DNA of 13,298 nucleotides from Candidatus Saccharibacteria bacterium UBA4727. Its GTDB lineage: Bacteria > Patescibacteriota > Saccharimonadia > Saccharimonadales > Saccharimonadaceae. The stretch covers positions 1 through 13,298 of the forward strand of contig DHJF01000033.1 in the NCBI GenBank assembly GCA_002404195.1, given 5' to 3'. A program made the translations under genes and the position numbers. Below are positions 6,970 through 12,804 of this stretch, piece by piece. The notes under the pieces were generated by a model. The model was not told the DNA's origin. It saw only the letters and a program-made list of their open reading frames with translations, and did not search any database. Each line of letters starts with the position of its first letter. Positions within the stretch are counted from its first letter, which is position 1.

Positions 6970-7504
6970 AGCTCAGTGGCTGAAGCTCGCCTTTGTCGTC
7001 GAGCGTATAAAATGCATCGTGCTGGTCGCGGATGTGGTCGATAAAAACAATGCCATTAGTGTGGTCAATCTCGTGTTGAATCACACGGGCCAGAAAGCCT
7101 TCGGCTTTAAAGCGAATTTCATTACCTTCGGTGTCGAGTGCCTTGACGCGAATTTTCGTATAGCGGGGGACTTTGCCATAAACGCCGCTGACGCTGAGGC
7201 AACCTTCGTAGTCGCTGACGATGTTGCCTTCAAACTTGACGATTTCAGGGTTAATGAGTGGGGTGAAGTCACGCACGGCCTTGTCGTCAAAGTCACTGCG
7301 AACGATTACGACACGTTCAAGATTATCAATTTGGACGGCTGCGAGGGCAGCGCTAATTTCGTGGGGGCGGGAATCTTCCCAATCAATCGACGCACTGGTC
7401 ATATCTTTAATGAGCGCATGGATAGCGTCGGTAATAACGTGCACACGGCTCGATTTTTGCCGTAGGTGCGGATTTGGCAGCGTAATTATATCTTCTTTTT
7501 TCAT
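6929..7504 (-). CDS. def: Peptide deformylase with an altered motif 1
   Basis: Def removes the N-formyl group from nascent proteins and so undoes the Fmt modification. The 191-aa protein keeps motif 2 EGCLSV (100-105) with metal ligand C102, and motif 3 HEIDH (144-148) with ligands H144 and H148 and catalytic E145. Motif 1, normally GxGxAAPQ, reads SAALAAVQ (51-58). The glutamine (Q58) that contacts the substrate is kept, but both glycines and the proline are replaced. A short insertion relative to the E. coli enzyme (168 aa) precedes motif 1. The likely explanation is a lineage variant that is still active, since metal and catalytic residues are intact. The ATG at 7504 has no SD and lies 8 nt after a TATACT -10, so the mRNA may be nearly leaderless. 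It lies between priA and fmt on the same strand. Confidence 0.95.
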   Translation of the reverse strand: MKKEDIITLPNPHLRQKSSRVHVITDAIHALIKDMTSASIDWEDSRPHEISAALAAVQIDNLERVVIVRSDFDDKAVRDFTPLINPEIVKFEGNIVSDYEGCLSVSGVYGKVPRYTKIRVKALDTEGNEIRFKAEGFLARVIQHEIDHTNGIVFIDHIRDQHDAFYTLDDKGELQPLSYDEHIAKNHLLWD

Positions 7505-7512
7505 TAGTCACT

Positions 7513-7521
7513 AGTATACCA
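7513..7521 (-). promoter_or_regulatory. Extended -10 promoter directly upstream of def
   Basis: Read on the minus strand, TGG (7521-7519) followed by TATACT (7518-7513) is an extended -10 element. The def ATG starts 8 nt after it, so transcription would begin 1-3 nt before the start codon. No good -35 is placed 17 nt upstream and no SD is present. Confidence 0.55.
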
Positions 7522-7554
7522 AAAAATGCCGACAAAAGACAGGGGTGGTAGAGG

Positions 7555-9495
7555 TTACAGTAAGCTGATTGGGTCGAGTTCATATTGCCAATGGGTTGGC
7601 GGGAGATGCTGCAGGCTATCGACGAGTGCGGCCCGAGAAGGTGAGCGCAGGACGAGCTGCCAACGATAGGTGTCATGCTGTCGTTCGTAAAAGGCCGGGG
7701 TAGGACCGAGTAGGCGGACATCGGGCGGGAGTGTACTGCGGAGCGTTGCTGTGAGTTTTTGCGCATTCTTAATGGCAGCGGCTTCGGTTTTATAGATACA
7801 CGTTAGCTTGAGGAGATAGCTGAATGGTGGAAAGTGACCTTTCTGGCGCTCAATCAGTGCGGCGTTATAAAAATGAGCGTAGTCCTGAGCCAGGCCGTCA
7901 ACCACGGCGGGGTGGGTAGGTTGGTAGCTTTGGACGATGACGTTGGTGGCGTGATGTGAACGGCCGACGCGACCAATCACCTGAGCAAGGAGCTGAAAGG
8001 TGCGCTCGCTGGCGCCAAAATCGGGCAGACTTAAGCCGGAGTCTGCTTGGATGACGCCGACCGTGCGCAGCTTGGGGAGGTCCAGGCCTTTGGCGATAAC
8101 CTGCGTACCGATAATCAGGTCGATACTACCATCGTAGAGCTCTTTATAGCGGGCTTCGACTGAATCGGCCGTATCGCTATCGCCATCAAAACGAACAATA
8201 TTTTTGTTCGGGTACAGTTTGCGGAGTTCGGTTTCAATCAGCTTGGTGCCGATGCCTTTATGGACAATGTCGGCATGATGACAGACGGGGCAGCTGGTCG
8301 GTACTTTTTCGAGTAGTCCACAGATATGGCAACGGAGATGATGTTTGTCGGCATGGAGTGTCAGCGGCACAAAGCAACGTGAACACATCGCCTGCCAGCC
8401 ACAATTTTCGCAGAGGGTACTACTGGCACTGCCGCGACGGTTGTGAAAGATGAGCGCCTGCTCGCCTTGTTCGAATGTTTCCGTCAGTTGGGTGAGGAGT
8501 GTGTTGGATAGAAAGCGATGATGAGTAAAGTTGGTACGCTTGGTCATGTCGATTAATTTGATGGTTGGTTTGACGGCGTCTTGTTTGGCTCGCTGGCTCA
8601 TGGTAATGATTGGCCGGCCGGCATGCTCGGCCAGGTAGTAGTCGGCGATGGCGGGTGTGGCGCTACCAAGGATGAGTTTGGCATCGTGGTAGCTGGCGAG
8701 CACGCTGGCGGCGCGCAGGGCGGAGTAGCGCGGGGACTGCTCTTGTTTAAAACTTGGTTCGTGTGCTTCGTCGATAATAATCAGACCGATCTTGGAAATC
8801 GGCAGAAAGAGGGCTGAGCGCGGGCCGATGATAATGCGAGGAGTCTCACTAGTAAGGGCTTGGCGCCACGCGAGGTGGCGTTCGGCTTCGGTTTGGCGCG
8901 AATGAGTGAGAATGACGTCGCTAAAGTGATGGGAGAATTCGTCAACGAGTTGAGAGGTGAGGGCAATTTCGGGCACTAAGACGATAATTGACTGGCCGCG
9001 AGCTATAGTGCGTTTTGCGAGTTCGATGTACACGTGAGTTTTACCCGAACCGGTCACGCCGTGGAGCAGTGCCGTCCCTGGCGTCATGGTTTCTATTGTG
9101 GTGAGAGCTTGCTGTTGTTCGTCCGTGAACACAATAGTTGTTCGGTCGCGTGAGCTTTCGCGTGTAACGACAGCACGCGTGCGGCGGGCTTTTGTCAGGC
9201 CACGCGGTAGTAATGTTTGCAGTGTAGTAGCAAGAGGGGTGACATAGTAGTCGCTTAGCCACAAGGCGAGCTTTACAAGAGATTCTGGCAGTGGCGTGGG
9301 CTCAATCAAAGAGCTAATCGGCTTGACGGCAAACTTTGGCTGACTTGTTTGGCGTAGTGCGACGCCAGTCAGGGCCTTTTTACCAACCTCAATAATAACA
9401 AGCTGGCCAACGCTGAGGGGTGTAGCGGAGCTATACGTGAAAGACGCGCTGCCGGAACGAACGATTTGATTTGGCGCCACCTCATAGTAGTACAT
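7555..9495 (-). CDS. priA: Primosomal protein N' (replication restart helicase PriA)
   Basis: PriA recognises stalled or repaired forks and reloads the replication machinery with its 3'-5' helicase. Counting from the ATG at 9495 (646 aa), the DNA-binding N-terminus spans about 1-100. It is followed by Walker A GVTGSGKT (146-153), DEAH (242-245), GSATP (277-281), and a zinc-binding insertion with eight cysteines in four CxxC pairs (362/365, 371/374, 389/392, 402/405). Then come GTQVIAKGLD (463-472) and QVIGRVGR (505-512), where the usual form is QVAGRAGR. All parts of a functional enzyme are present. An ATG 18 nt upstream (9513) would give 652 aa. I prefer 9495 because a TATACT -10 (9507-9502) lies between the two ATGs, 6 nt before the second, and because MYYYEVAP fits the usual PriA beginning. 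It is first in the priA-def-fmt run. Confidence 0.96.
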   Translation of the reverse strand: MYYYEVAPNQIVRSGSASFTYSSATPLSVGQLVIIEVGKKALTGVALRQTSQPKFAVKPISSLIEPTPLPESLVKLALWLSDYYVTPLATTLQTLLPRGLTKARRTRAVVTRESSRDRTTIVFTDEQQQALTTIETMTPGTALLHGVTGSGKTHVYIELAKRTIARGQSIIVLVPEIALTSQLVDEFSHHFSDVILTHSRQTEAERHLAWRQALTSETPRIIIGPRSALFLPISKIGLIIIDEAHEPSFKQEQSPRYSALRAASVLASYHDAKLILGSATPAIADYYLAEHAGRPIITMSQRAKQDAVKPTIKLIDMTKRTNFTHHRFLSNTLLTQLTETFEQGEQALIFHNRRGSASSTLCENCGWQAMCSRCFVPLTLHADKHHLRCHICGLLEKVPTSCPVCHHADIVHKGIGTKLIETELRKLYPNKNIVRFDGDSDTADSVEARYKELYDGSIDLIIGTQVIAKGLDLPKLRTVGVIQADSGLSLPDFGASERTFQLLAQVIGRVGRSHHATNVIVQSYQPTHPAVVDGLAQDYAHFYNAALIERQKGHFPPFSYLLKLTCIYKTEAAAIKNAQKLTATLRSTLPPDVRLLGPTPAFYERQHDTYRWQLVLRSPSRAALVDSLQHLPPTHWQYELDPISLL

Positions 9496-9501
9496 GCCCT
9501 T

Positions 9502-9507
9502 AGTATA
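9502..9507 (-). promoter_or_regulatory. -10 box giving a leaderless priA transcript
   Basis: On the minus strand TATACT (9507-9502), six bases AAGGGC, then the ATG at 9495. With normal -10 to start spacing the first transcribed base is the A of that ATG. No convincing -35 is seen. The same 6-nt spacing occurs at the divergent gene at 9562. Confidence 0.5.
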
Positions 9508-9546
9508 GCTCATTCATTCATAGCTAGCGCGGCGGCGTGCAAGCCG

Positions 9547-9555
9547 TGGTAATAT
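9547..9555 (+). promoter_or_regulatory. Extended -10 promoter giving a leaderless transcript of the PRTase-like gene
   Basis: TGG (9547-9549) plus TAATAT (9550-9555) is an extended -10. Six bases (AAACAT) separate it from the ATG at 9562, so transcription is predicted to begin on the start codon. There is no SD and no clear -35. Confidence 0.5.
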
Positions 9556-9561
9556 AAACAT

Positions 9562-10218
9562 ATGTATTTTGAAAGTCGTGCCCAGGCTGGGCGAATTTTG
9601 GCCGCTCAGATGTACGACCGCTATCGTTATGAGAACTGTGTGGTCGTGGCACTGAGTAGCGGTGCGGTCGATGTGGGCGAGCAAATTGCCCAGGTGCTGC
9701 ACTGCGCGATGACAATGATTATTATCGAAGACATTGCCGTACCAGGTGAAGATGTTAGTTTTGGCGGCTTATCTCAGGACGGTAGTTTTACCTACAATAG
9801 CGATTTTAGTTCCGGTGAAATTCAAGAATATATGAGTGAGTTTCATAGTTATCTTGAAGAACAAAAGCGAGAGGCATTCCAACGGACGAATCGCCTCCTC
9901 GGCGACGGCGGAGTGATAGACAAAAGCATGTTGCGCGATCACACGATTATTTTAGTAGCTGACGGTCTCGACACCGCAACCTCGCTCGACGTAGCGGTGA
10001 ACTTTTTAAAGCCGGTCCGTATTCAGCGGCTGATTATTGCGACACCAGTTGCGAGTATTCCAGTGGTTGATAAGATGCACATGATTGGCGATGAACTGCA
10101 CGTGCTCGACGTGAAGGAGAATTTTATGGGCACTGACCATTACTATGACAATAATGATATTCCGGAACGCGAAGAGGTAATGGCGAAGATTAATCAGACA
10201 ATTTTAAATTGGCAGTAA
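9562..10218 (+). CDS. Phosphoribosyltransferase-fold protein (COG1926-like) with a degenerate PRPP loop
   Basis: The 218-aa protein follows the plan of the predicted type I phosphoribosyltransferases of COG1926. It has an N-terminal SRAQAGRILA helix (5-14), a VVVALSSGAVDVGEQIA segment (27-43), an LxVxxxxxxPGxxxxxxGGLSQDG region (about 52-74), a charged helix (85-112), and the PRPP-loop strand at 129-141. The family loop normally resembles VDDGIATGAT. Here it reads VADGLDTATS (132-141): the first acidic residue is Ala and the Gly of the ATG turn is gone. These residues normally hold the ribose hydroxyls and pyrophosphate, so catalysis may be weak or lost and the protein may be a regulator or binder. 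Transfer activity on an unknown base is still possible. It is divergent from priA, with a leaderless-type promoter, and precedes the winged-helix gene by 76 nt. The fold call is moderate and the substrate unknown. Confidence 0.75.
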   Translation: MYFESRAQAGRILAAQMYDRYRYENCVVVALSSGAVDVGEQIAQVLHCAMTMIIIEDIAVPGEDVSFGGLSQDGSFTYNSDFSSGEIQEYMSEFHSYLEEQKREAFQRTNRLLGDGGVIDKSMLRDHTIILVADGLDTATSLDVAVNFLKPVRIQRLIIATPVASIPVVDKMHMIGDELHVLDVKENFMGTDHYYDNNDIPEREEVMAKINQTILNWQ

Positions 10219-10226
10219 AACTTTCC

Positions 10227-10256
10227 TTGTGAAACGTTGTAAGATTGTGCTAGGAT
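10227..10256 (+). promoter_or_regulatory. Promoter of the winged-helix gene and recJ
   Basis: TTGTGA (10227-10232), 18 nt, then TAGGAT (10251-10256) with TGC (10248-10250) as an extended -10. Expected start is near 10263. The 32-nt leader carries AAGGGAG (10285-10291), a good SD only 3 nt before the ATG at 10295. Confidence 0.5.
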
Positions 10257-10294
10257 AGAAAGAGCGAACGAGGCAGATAAGCGTAAGGGAGAAT

Positions 10295-10600
10295 ATGTTA
10301 GACGTTTTTATTACATCTAGGGTGCGGCGTAAAATTGTGGTGGTATACGCCAAATATCCTGATTTTCATACGCATGTTCGAGGCCTCGCTAAACTTATTA
10401 AAGAAGATCCAGGTAACATTCAGCGCGAGCTGAAGCGGCTTGAGAAAGTTGGTTTCTTGACCAGCGACAAACAGGGTAATACCAAGATTTATGCTACCAA
10501 CAAGCAATTTCCTATTTTTAAAGAATTGCAGAGTATCGTGATTAAATCGCAGCAGCACGCTGGTGCTGGTCGCCCAAAACGATCTTCCACTGATCTATAA
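10295..10600 (+). CDS. Winged helix-turn-helix DNA-binding protein (ArsR/MarR-like)
   Basis: This 101-aa protein is probably a small transcription regulator. Residues 1-20 form a first helix of the ArsR-like pattern (short hydrophobic, Ser-Arg, then a Lys-Ile-Val-rich helix). Residues about 28-55 are the helix-turn-helix: a Leu-Ala-Lys-Leu-Ile helix, a DPGN turn (38-41), and a recognition helix with REL and RLEKVGFL. The wing is the hairpin with QGNTKIYATN (60-69), followed by the PIFKEL helix typical of this group. The C-terminus is basic, with AGRPKR (91-96) resembling an AT-hook core. No cysteines or metal-binding site are present. Its stop codon is immediately followed by the recJ ATG, so the two are co-expressed. 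It may regulate its own operon. The winged-helix fold is well supported; the target is unknown. Confidence 0.85.
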   Translation: MLDVFITSRVRRKIVVVYAKYPDFHTHVRGLAKLIKEDPGNIQRELKRLEKVGFLTSDKQGNTKIYATNKQFPIFKELQSIVIKSQQHAGAGRPKRSSTDL

Positions 10601-12283
10601 ATGAGCTTATTCGATGATATTTTAAAGGCACGCGGGCTGACAGGCAAAACGCGTGACCTTTTTTTGTTACCACGCTATGAGGATAAGCACGATCCATTCC
10701 TACTGCCTGACATGCAGGCAGCGGTCGATCGTTTGGCGGTCGCTCGTGAACATCAAGAGAAGATCACGATTTATGGTGATTATGATATTGACGGTCTGAC
10801 CGCCACGACAGTCTTGCTGGATGCGTTTGATAGTTTTGGTTTTACGCAGGTCGATGCCTTTATTCCGAATCGTTTTGTCGAGGGTTATGGACTGACCGTT
10901 GACGCCGTTGAGCGCATTGCTACCACGAACAGTACACTGATTATCACGGTCGATTGTGGCAGTTTGAGTGAAAAAGAAATTGTGCGAGCCAAAGAATTGG
11001 GTGTTGATGTGATTGTGACCGACCATCATAATGTGGCGCCCATACAGCCACCGGCCGTGGCGGTGATTAATCCGAAGCGACTATTGGCAGACTATCCGGA
11101 GGCGTACGACAAGTACGTTTTGAAGCCTGATGCTGCCGGCCAAGCACTCTATCCATTCCTGGATCTCGCTGGCGTCGGCGTGGCCTTTAAGCTGATTCAA
11201 GCGCTGCAAACGCGCCTCGAAGGCTTACCTGATGGCCAAGAAAAGTGGCTACTTGATTTGGTGGCGCTGGGTACCGTTTGCGATATTGTGACGCTGGTTG
11301 ATGAAAACCGCGCCAACGTGTATTGGGGCTTGAAAGTGCTCGCCAAAAGTAAACGGCCAGGACTTAAAGCTTTGATGGCGGTGAGCGGTGTGGAGCCGGC
11401 GAAGGTGAACGCTCGCAGTTTAGGCTTCGGGCTGGGGCCGCGGATGAATGCAGCTGGACGTCTTGAAACGGCGCAATATGCACTTGATATGTTACGTGCC
11501 ACGAAAGGTATGGAAGCACTCGAAAAAGCCCAGCAGTTGGATGACATGAATCGAGCCCGCCGAGCCGAACAGGATGTGATTTTTAAAGAAGCGATTATCC
11601 AGGCTGAACTATACAAAAACGATAATGTTCTCGTTGTCAGTAGTAAAGGGTGGAACCACGGGATTATCGGTATTGTGGCGGCAAAGCTACTTGAAAAGTA
11701 TAAAAAACCGACCTATGTCCTGGAAGAGATGGGTGAAGAAAGCAAGGGGTCGGCGCGCAGTTATGGCGACTTTAGCGCAGCCGACGCGATTCGTGCGGCC
11801 GACGATATTATCACTAAAGGAGGTGGCCATAAACTTGCTGCCGGTGTGAGTTTACCGACTGCGCATATTGCTGCGTTCCGGGCGCGGGTGAATGAATTTT
11901 ACGTGGCACAAAAACTGTTGAATCAACAGGCCTTATTATTGCCAAAGGCTGATGTGGCGGCCGATTTTAGTCAGGTGAGTGAGGCCTTGATTGCGCAACT
12001 GGCGACGCTCGAACCATTCGGGAGTGGTAATCCGCAACCGGTCCTAAAAAGCGATAATGTCCTCGTCACGAATCTGCGCCGTATGGGGGCTGATGCGCAG
12101 CACGTCAAACTTGAACTGCAGGGTGATGACGGCACGAAACTACAAATGCTGGCTTTCAGCGCGCCACCTCATTTTTTTGTAGAGCCCGGCGAATACGTGA
12201 CGGTCTGGTATCAGCCAGATCTTAACGAATGGCAAGGTCGGCGAACGGTCGAAGGGCGACTCCTTCATCTCGAGCTTGCGTAA
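10601..12283 (+). CDS. recJ: Single-stranded-DNA-specific exonuclease RecJ
   Basis: RecJ is the 5'-3' ssDNA exonuclease of recombination and mismatch or base excision repair. The 560-aa length is normal. DHH-domain motifs are intact: YGDYDIDG (58-65), VDCG (117-120), TDHHN (140-144) and GTVCDI (224-229), where GTVADV is more usual. The metal-binding aspartates and histidines are all present. The DHHA1 half carries SKGWNHGIIGIVA (348-360), SARS (384-387) and GGGH (407-410). The OB-type DNA-binding domain includes EPFGSGNPQPV (471-481). The ATG at 10601 directly follows the TAA of the winged-helix gene with no SD, so it probably depends on termination-reinitiation. The last codons contain the -35 box of the promoter of the downstream small RNA. 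No sign of degradation. Confidence 0.97.
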   Translation: MSLFDDILKARGLTGKTRDLFLLPRYEDKHDPFLLPDMQAAVDRLAVAREHQEKITIYGDYDIDGLTATTVLLDAFDSFGFTQVDAFIPNRFVEGYGLTVDAVERIATTNSTLIITVDCGSLSEKEIVRAKELGVDVIVTDHHNVAPIQPPAVAVINPKRLLADYPEAYDKYVLKPDAAGQALYPFLDLAGVGVAFKLIQALQTRLEGLPDGQEKWLLDLVALGTVCDIVTLVDENRANVYWGLKVLAKSKRPGLKALMAVSGVEPAKVNARSLGFGLGPRMNAAGRLETAQYALDMLRATKGMEALEKAQQLDDMNRARRAEQDVIFKEAIIQAELYKNDNVLVVSSKGWNHGIIGIVAAKLLEKYKKPTYVLEEMGEESKGSARSYGDFSAADAIRAADDIITKGGGHKLAAGVSLPTAHIAAFRARVNEFYVAQKLLNQQALLLPKADVAADFSQVSEALIAQLATLEPFGSGNPQPVLKSDNVLVTNLRRMGADAQHVKLELQGDDGTKLQMLAFSAPPHFFVEPGEYVTVWYQPDLNEWQGRRTVEGRLLHLELA

Positions 12284-12305
12284 ACAGCGGTTTATGATGT
12301 AATAT
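12276..12305 (+). promoter_or_regulatory. Promoter of a small structured transcript
   Basis: TTGCGT (12276-12281), 18 nt, then TAATAT (12300-12305). The -35 overlaps the last codon and the first base of the recJ stop. Expected start is near 12312. The same -35 hexamer is used by the promoter at 29-57. Confidence 0.55.
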
Positions 12306-12366
12306 CGCTTGTGATGGCCACTACAGGGCATCTGCTCTGTTCCGTTGAGACAAGTAAGAGGTTATC

Positions 12367-12417
12367 ATGGCATCCGATCATGCTAAAACAGTACTCGCCC
12401 AGAAGTACGGGCAATAG
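12367..12417 (+). CDS. Possible 16-aa leader peptide inside the structured RNA
   Basis: An ATG at 12367 follows the SD-like AAGAGG (12356-12361) at 5 nt and opens 16 codons ending in TAG (12415-12417). The peptide is MASDHAKTVLAQKYGQ. It has no run of one amino acid of the kind used in classical attenuation and is not hydrophobic like type I toxins. The start codon falls in the 16-nt bulge of the predicted RNA helix, and the stop lies in the GCTA/TAGC helix. Translation would therefore unwind the helix. It may equally be a chance ORF in a non-coding RNA. Confidence that it is translated is low to moderate. Confidence 0.35.
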   Translation: MASDHAKTVLAQKYGQ

Positions 12418-12436
12418 CTAGATCGCTTACTCTCAG

Positions 12437-12474
12437 GAGTCCGCTCTTTCGTTGTAGCGGACTCGATTTCTTTT
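12437..12474 (+). terminator. Intrinsic terminator of the small transcript
   Basis: GAGTCCGCT (12437-12445) and AGCGGACTC (12456-12464) form a perfect 9-bp stem with a 10-nt loop. A T-rich tail (12465-12474, seven of ten bases T) follows. GAGT can alternatively pair with ACTC at 12429-12432, which would compete with the terminator stem. Confidence 0.8.
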
Positions 12475-12548
12475 GAAGACTAGGTCGGCTGGCTTTGCTT
12501 GAGTCGCACTTGAATCATCGAGCGTCGCAATAATGAGCCGGGATCTAG
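12475..12548. other. Intergenic stretch between small-RNA terminator and rpsU promoter
   Basis: I see no gene, tRNA or clear repeat here. It holds two scattered GTCGC words (12503-12507 and 12524-12528) and otherwise unremarkable sequence. The whole gap between recJ and rpsU is 303 nt, the longest gene-free stretch in the window. The structured transcript and two promoters account for most of it. Confidence 0.6.
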
Positions 12549-12577
12549 TTGCACTATGATAGTATCTCTGTTACAAT
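12549..12577 (+). promoter_or_regulatory. Promoter of rpsU-yqeY
   Basis: TTGCAC (12549-12554), 17 nt, then TACAAT (12572-12577). The rpsU ATG starts 9 nt after the -10, so the transcript would have a leader of about 3 nt, and no SD is present. This predicts a near-leaderless rpsU mRNA. Confidence 0.55.
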
Positions 12578-12586
12578 AATAGCATT

Positions 12587-12802
12587 ATGGTACAAGTCAC
12601 ACGTAAAGATGAACGAGAAGCAAACGAGAATATTATTCGTCGTTTTAATCGTAAAGTTTTGCAGAGTGGCGTACTCGCTGAGGCCAAGGCTTCGATGCGA
12701 TTCGCTAAACCCCTCAGCAAGACCGAACGACGCACCAAAGCGATTATTCGCAAAGAACGCAAAGCTGAAAAGCTAAACAAAGCACGCCTAGGACTACGTT
12801 AA
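12587..12802 (+). CDS. rpsU: Ribosomal protein S21
   Basis: S21 is a small basic protein of the 30S platform that helps pairing of mRNA with the 16S 3' end. The 71-aa sequence has the family pattern. An N-terminal strand (VQVTRK) is followed by a helix with NENIIRRFNRKVLQSGVL (14-31) and then a long Arg/Lys-rich region (about 37-71) with the KPLSKTERR segment. It is overwhelmingly positively charged. The ATG at 12587 is just downstream of a -10 box without an SD, unlike the S1 and infB genes. Two nucleotides separate its stop from the GTG of yqeY, the conserved rpsU-yqeY pairing seen in many bacteria. Length and composition are normal. Confidence 0.95.
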   Translation: MVQVTRKDEREANENIIRRFNRKVLQSGVLAEAKASMRFAKPLSKTERRTKAIIRKERKAEKLNKARLGLR

Positions 12803-12804
12803 AC

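Larger units (their letters stand above)
12312..12475 (+). ncRNA. Candidate structured RNA, about 160 nt, of unknown class
   Basis: A promoter and an intrinsic terminator bracket a stretch that folds into one extended helix by eye. TGAG (12346-12349) pairs with CTCA (12432-12435). AGTAAG (12353-12358) pairs with CTTACT (12426-12431). CGATC (12375-12379) pairs with GATCG (12421-12425). GCTA (12382-12385) pairs with TAGC (12415-12418). The 3' strand is continuous except for a 2-nt internal-loop side, while the 5' strand carries a 3-nt bulge and a 16-nt bulge (12359-12374). The apex holds either GTACT/AGTAC (12391-12395 with 12404-12408) or the mutually exclusive GCCC/GGGC (12397-12400 with 12409-12412). 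A separate 5' hairpin pairs GAT and GCC (12313-12319, G12316 bulged) with GGCATC (12327-12332). A 16-codon ORF with an SD lies inside. I match it to no known family. It could be a stand-alone small RNA or an mRNA leader. Confidence 0.5.

Noticed and set aside
6914..7465. A 183-codon plus-strand frame opposite def and the start of fmt
   Set aside because: It is antisense to two genes with full catalytic motifs, has no SD and shows no recognisable domain.
12391..12412. An H-type pseudoknot from GTACT/AGTAC and GCCC/GGGC
   Set aside because: The 3' strands abut with no connecting loop and only 1 nt would have to cross about 9 bp, so both stems cannot form together. They are alternatives.
12312..12475. 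Identification of the small transcript as tmRNA, SRP RNA or RNase P RNA
   Set aside because: There is no tRNA-like end or Ala-Leu-Ala-Ala tag codons, no SRP tetraloop and asymmetric-loop sequence, and it is far too short for RNase P RNA with none of its conserved core.
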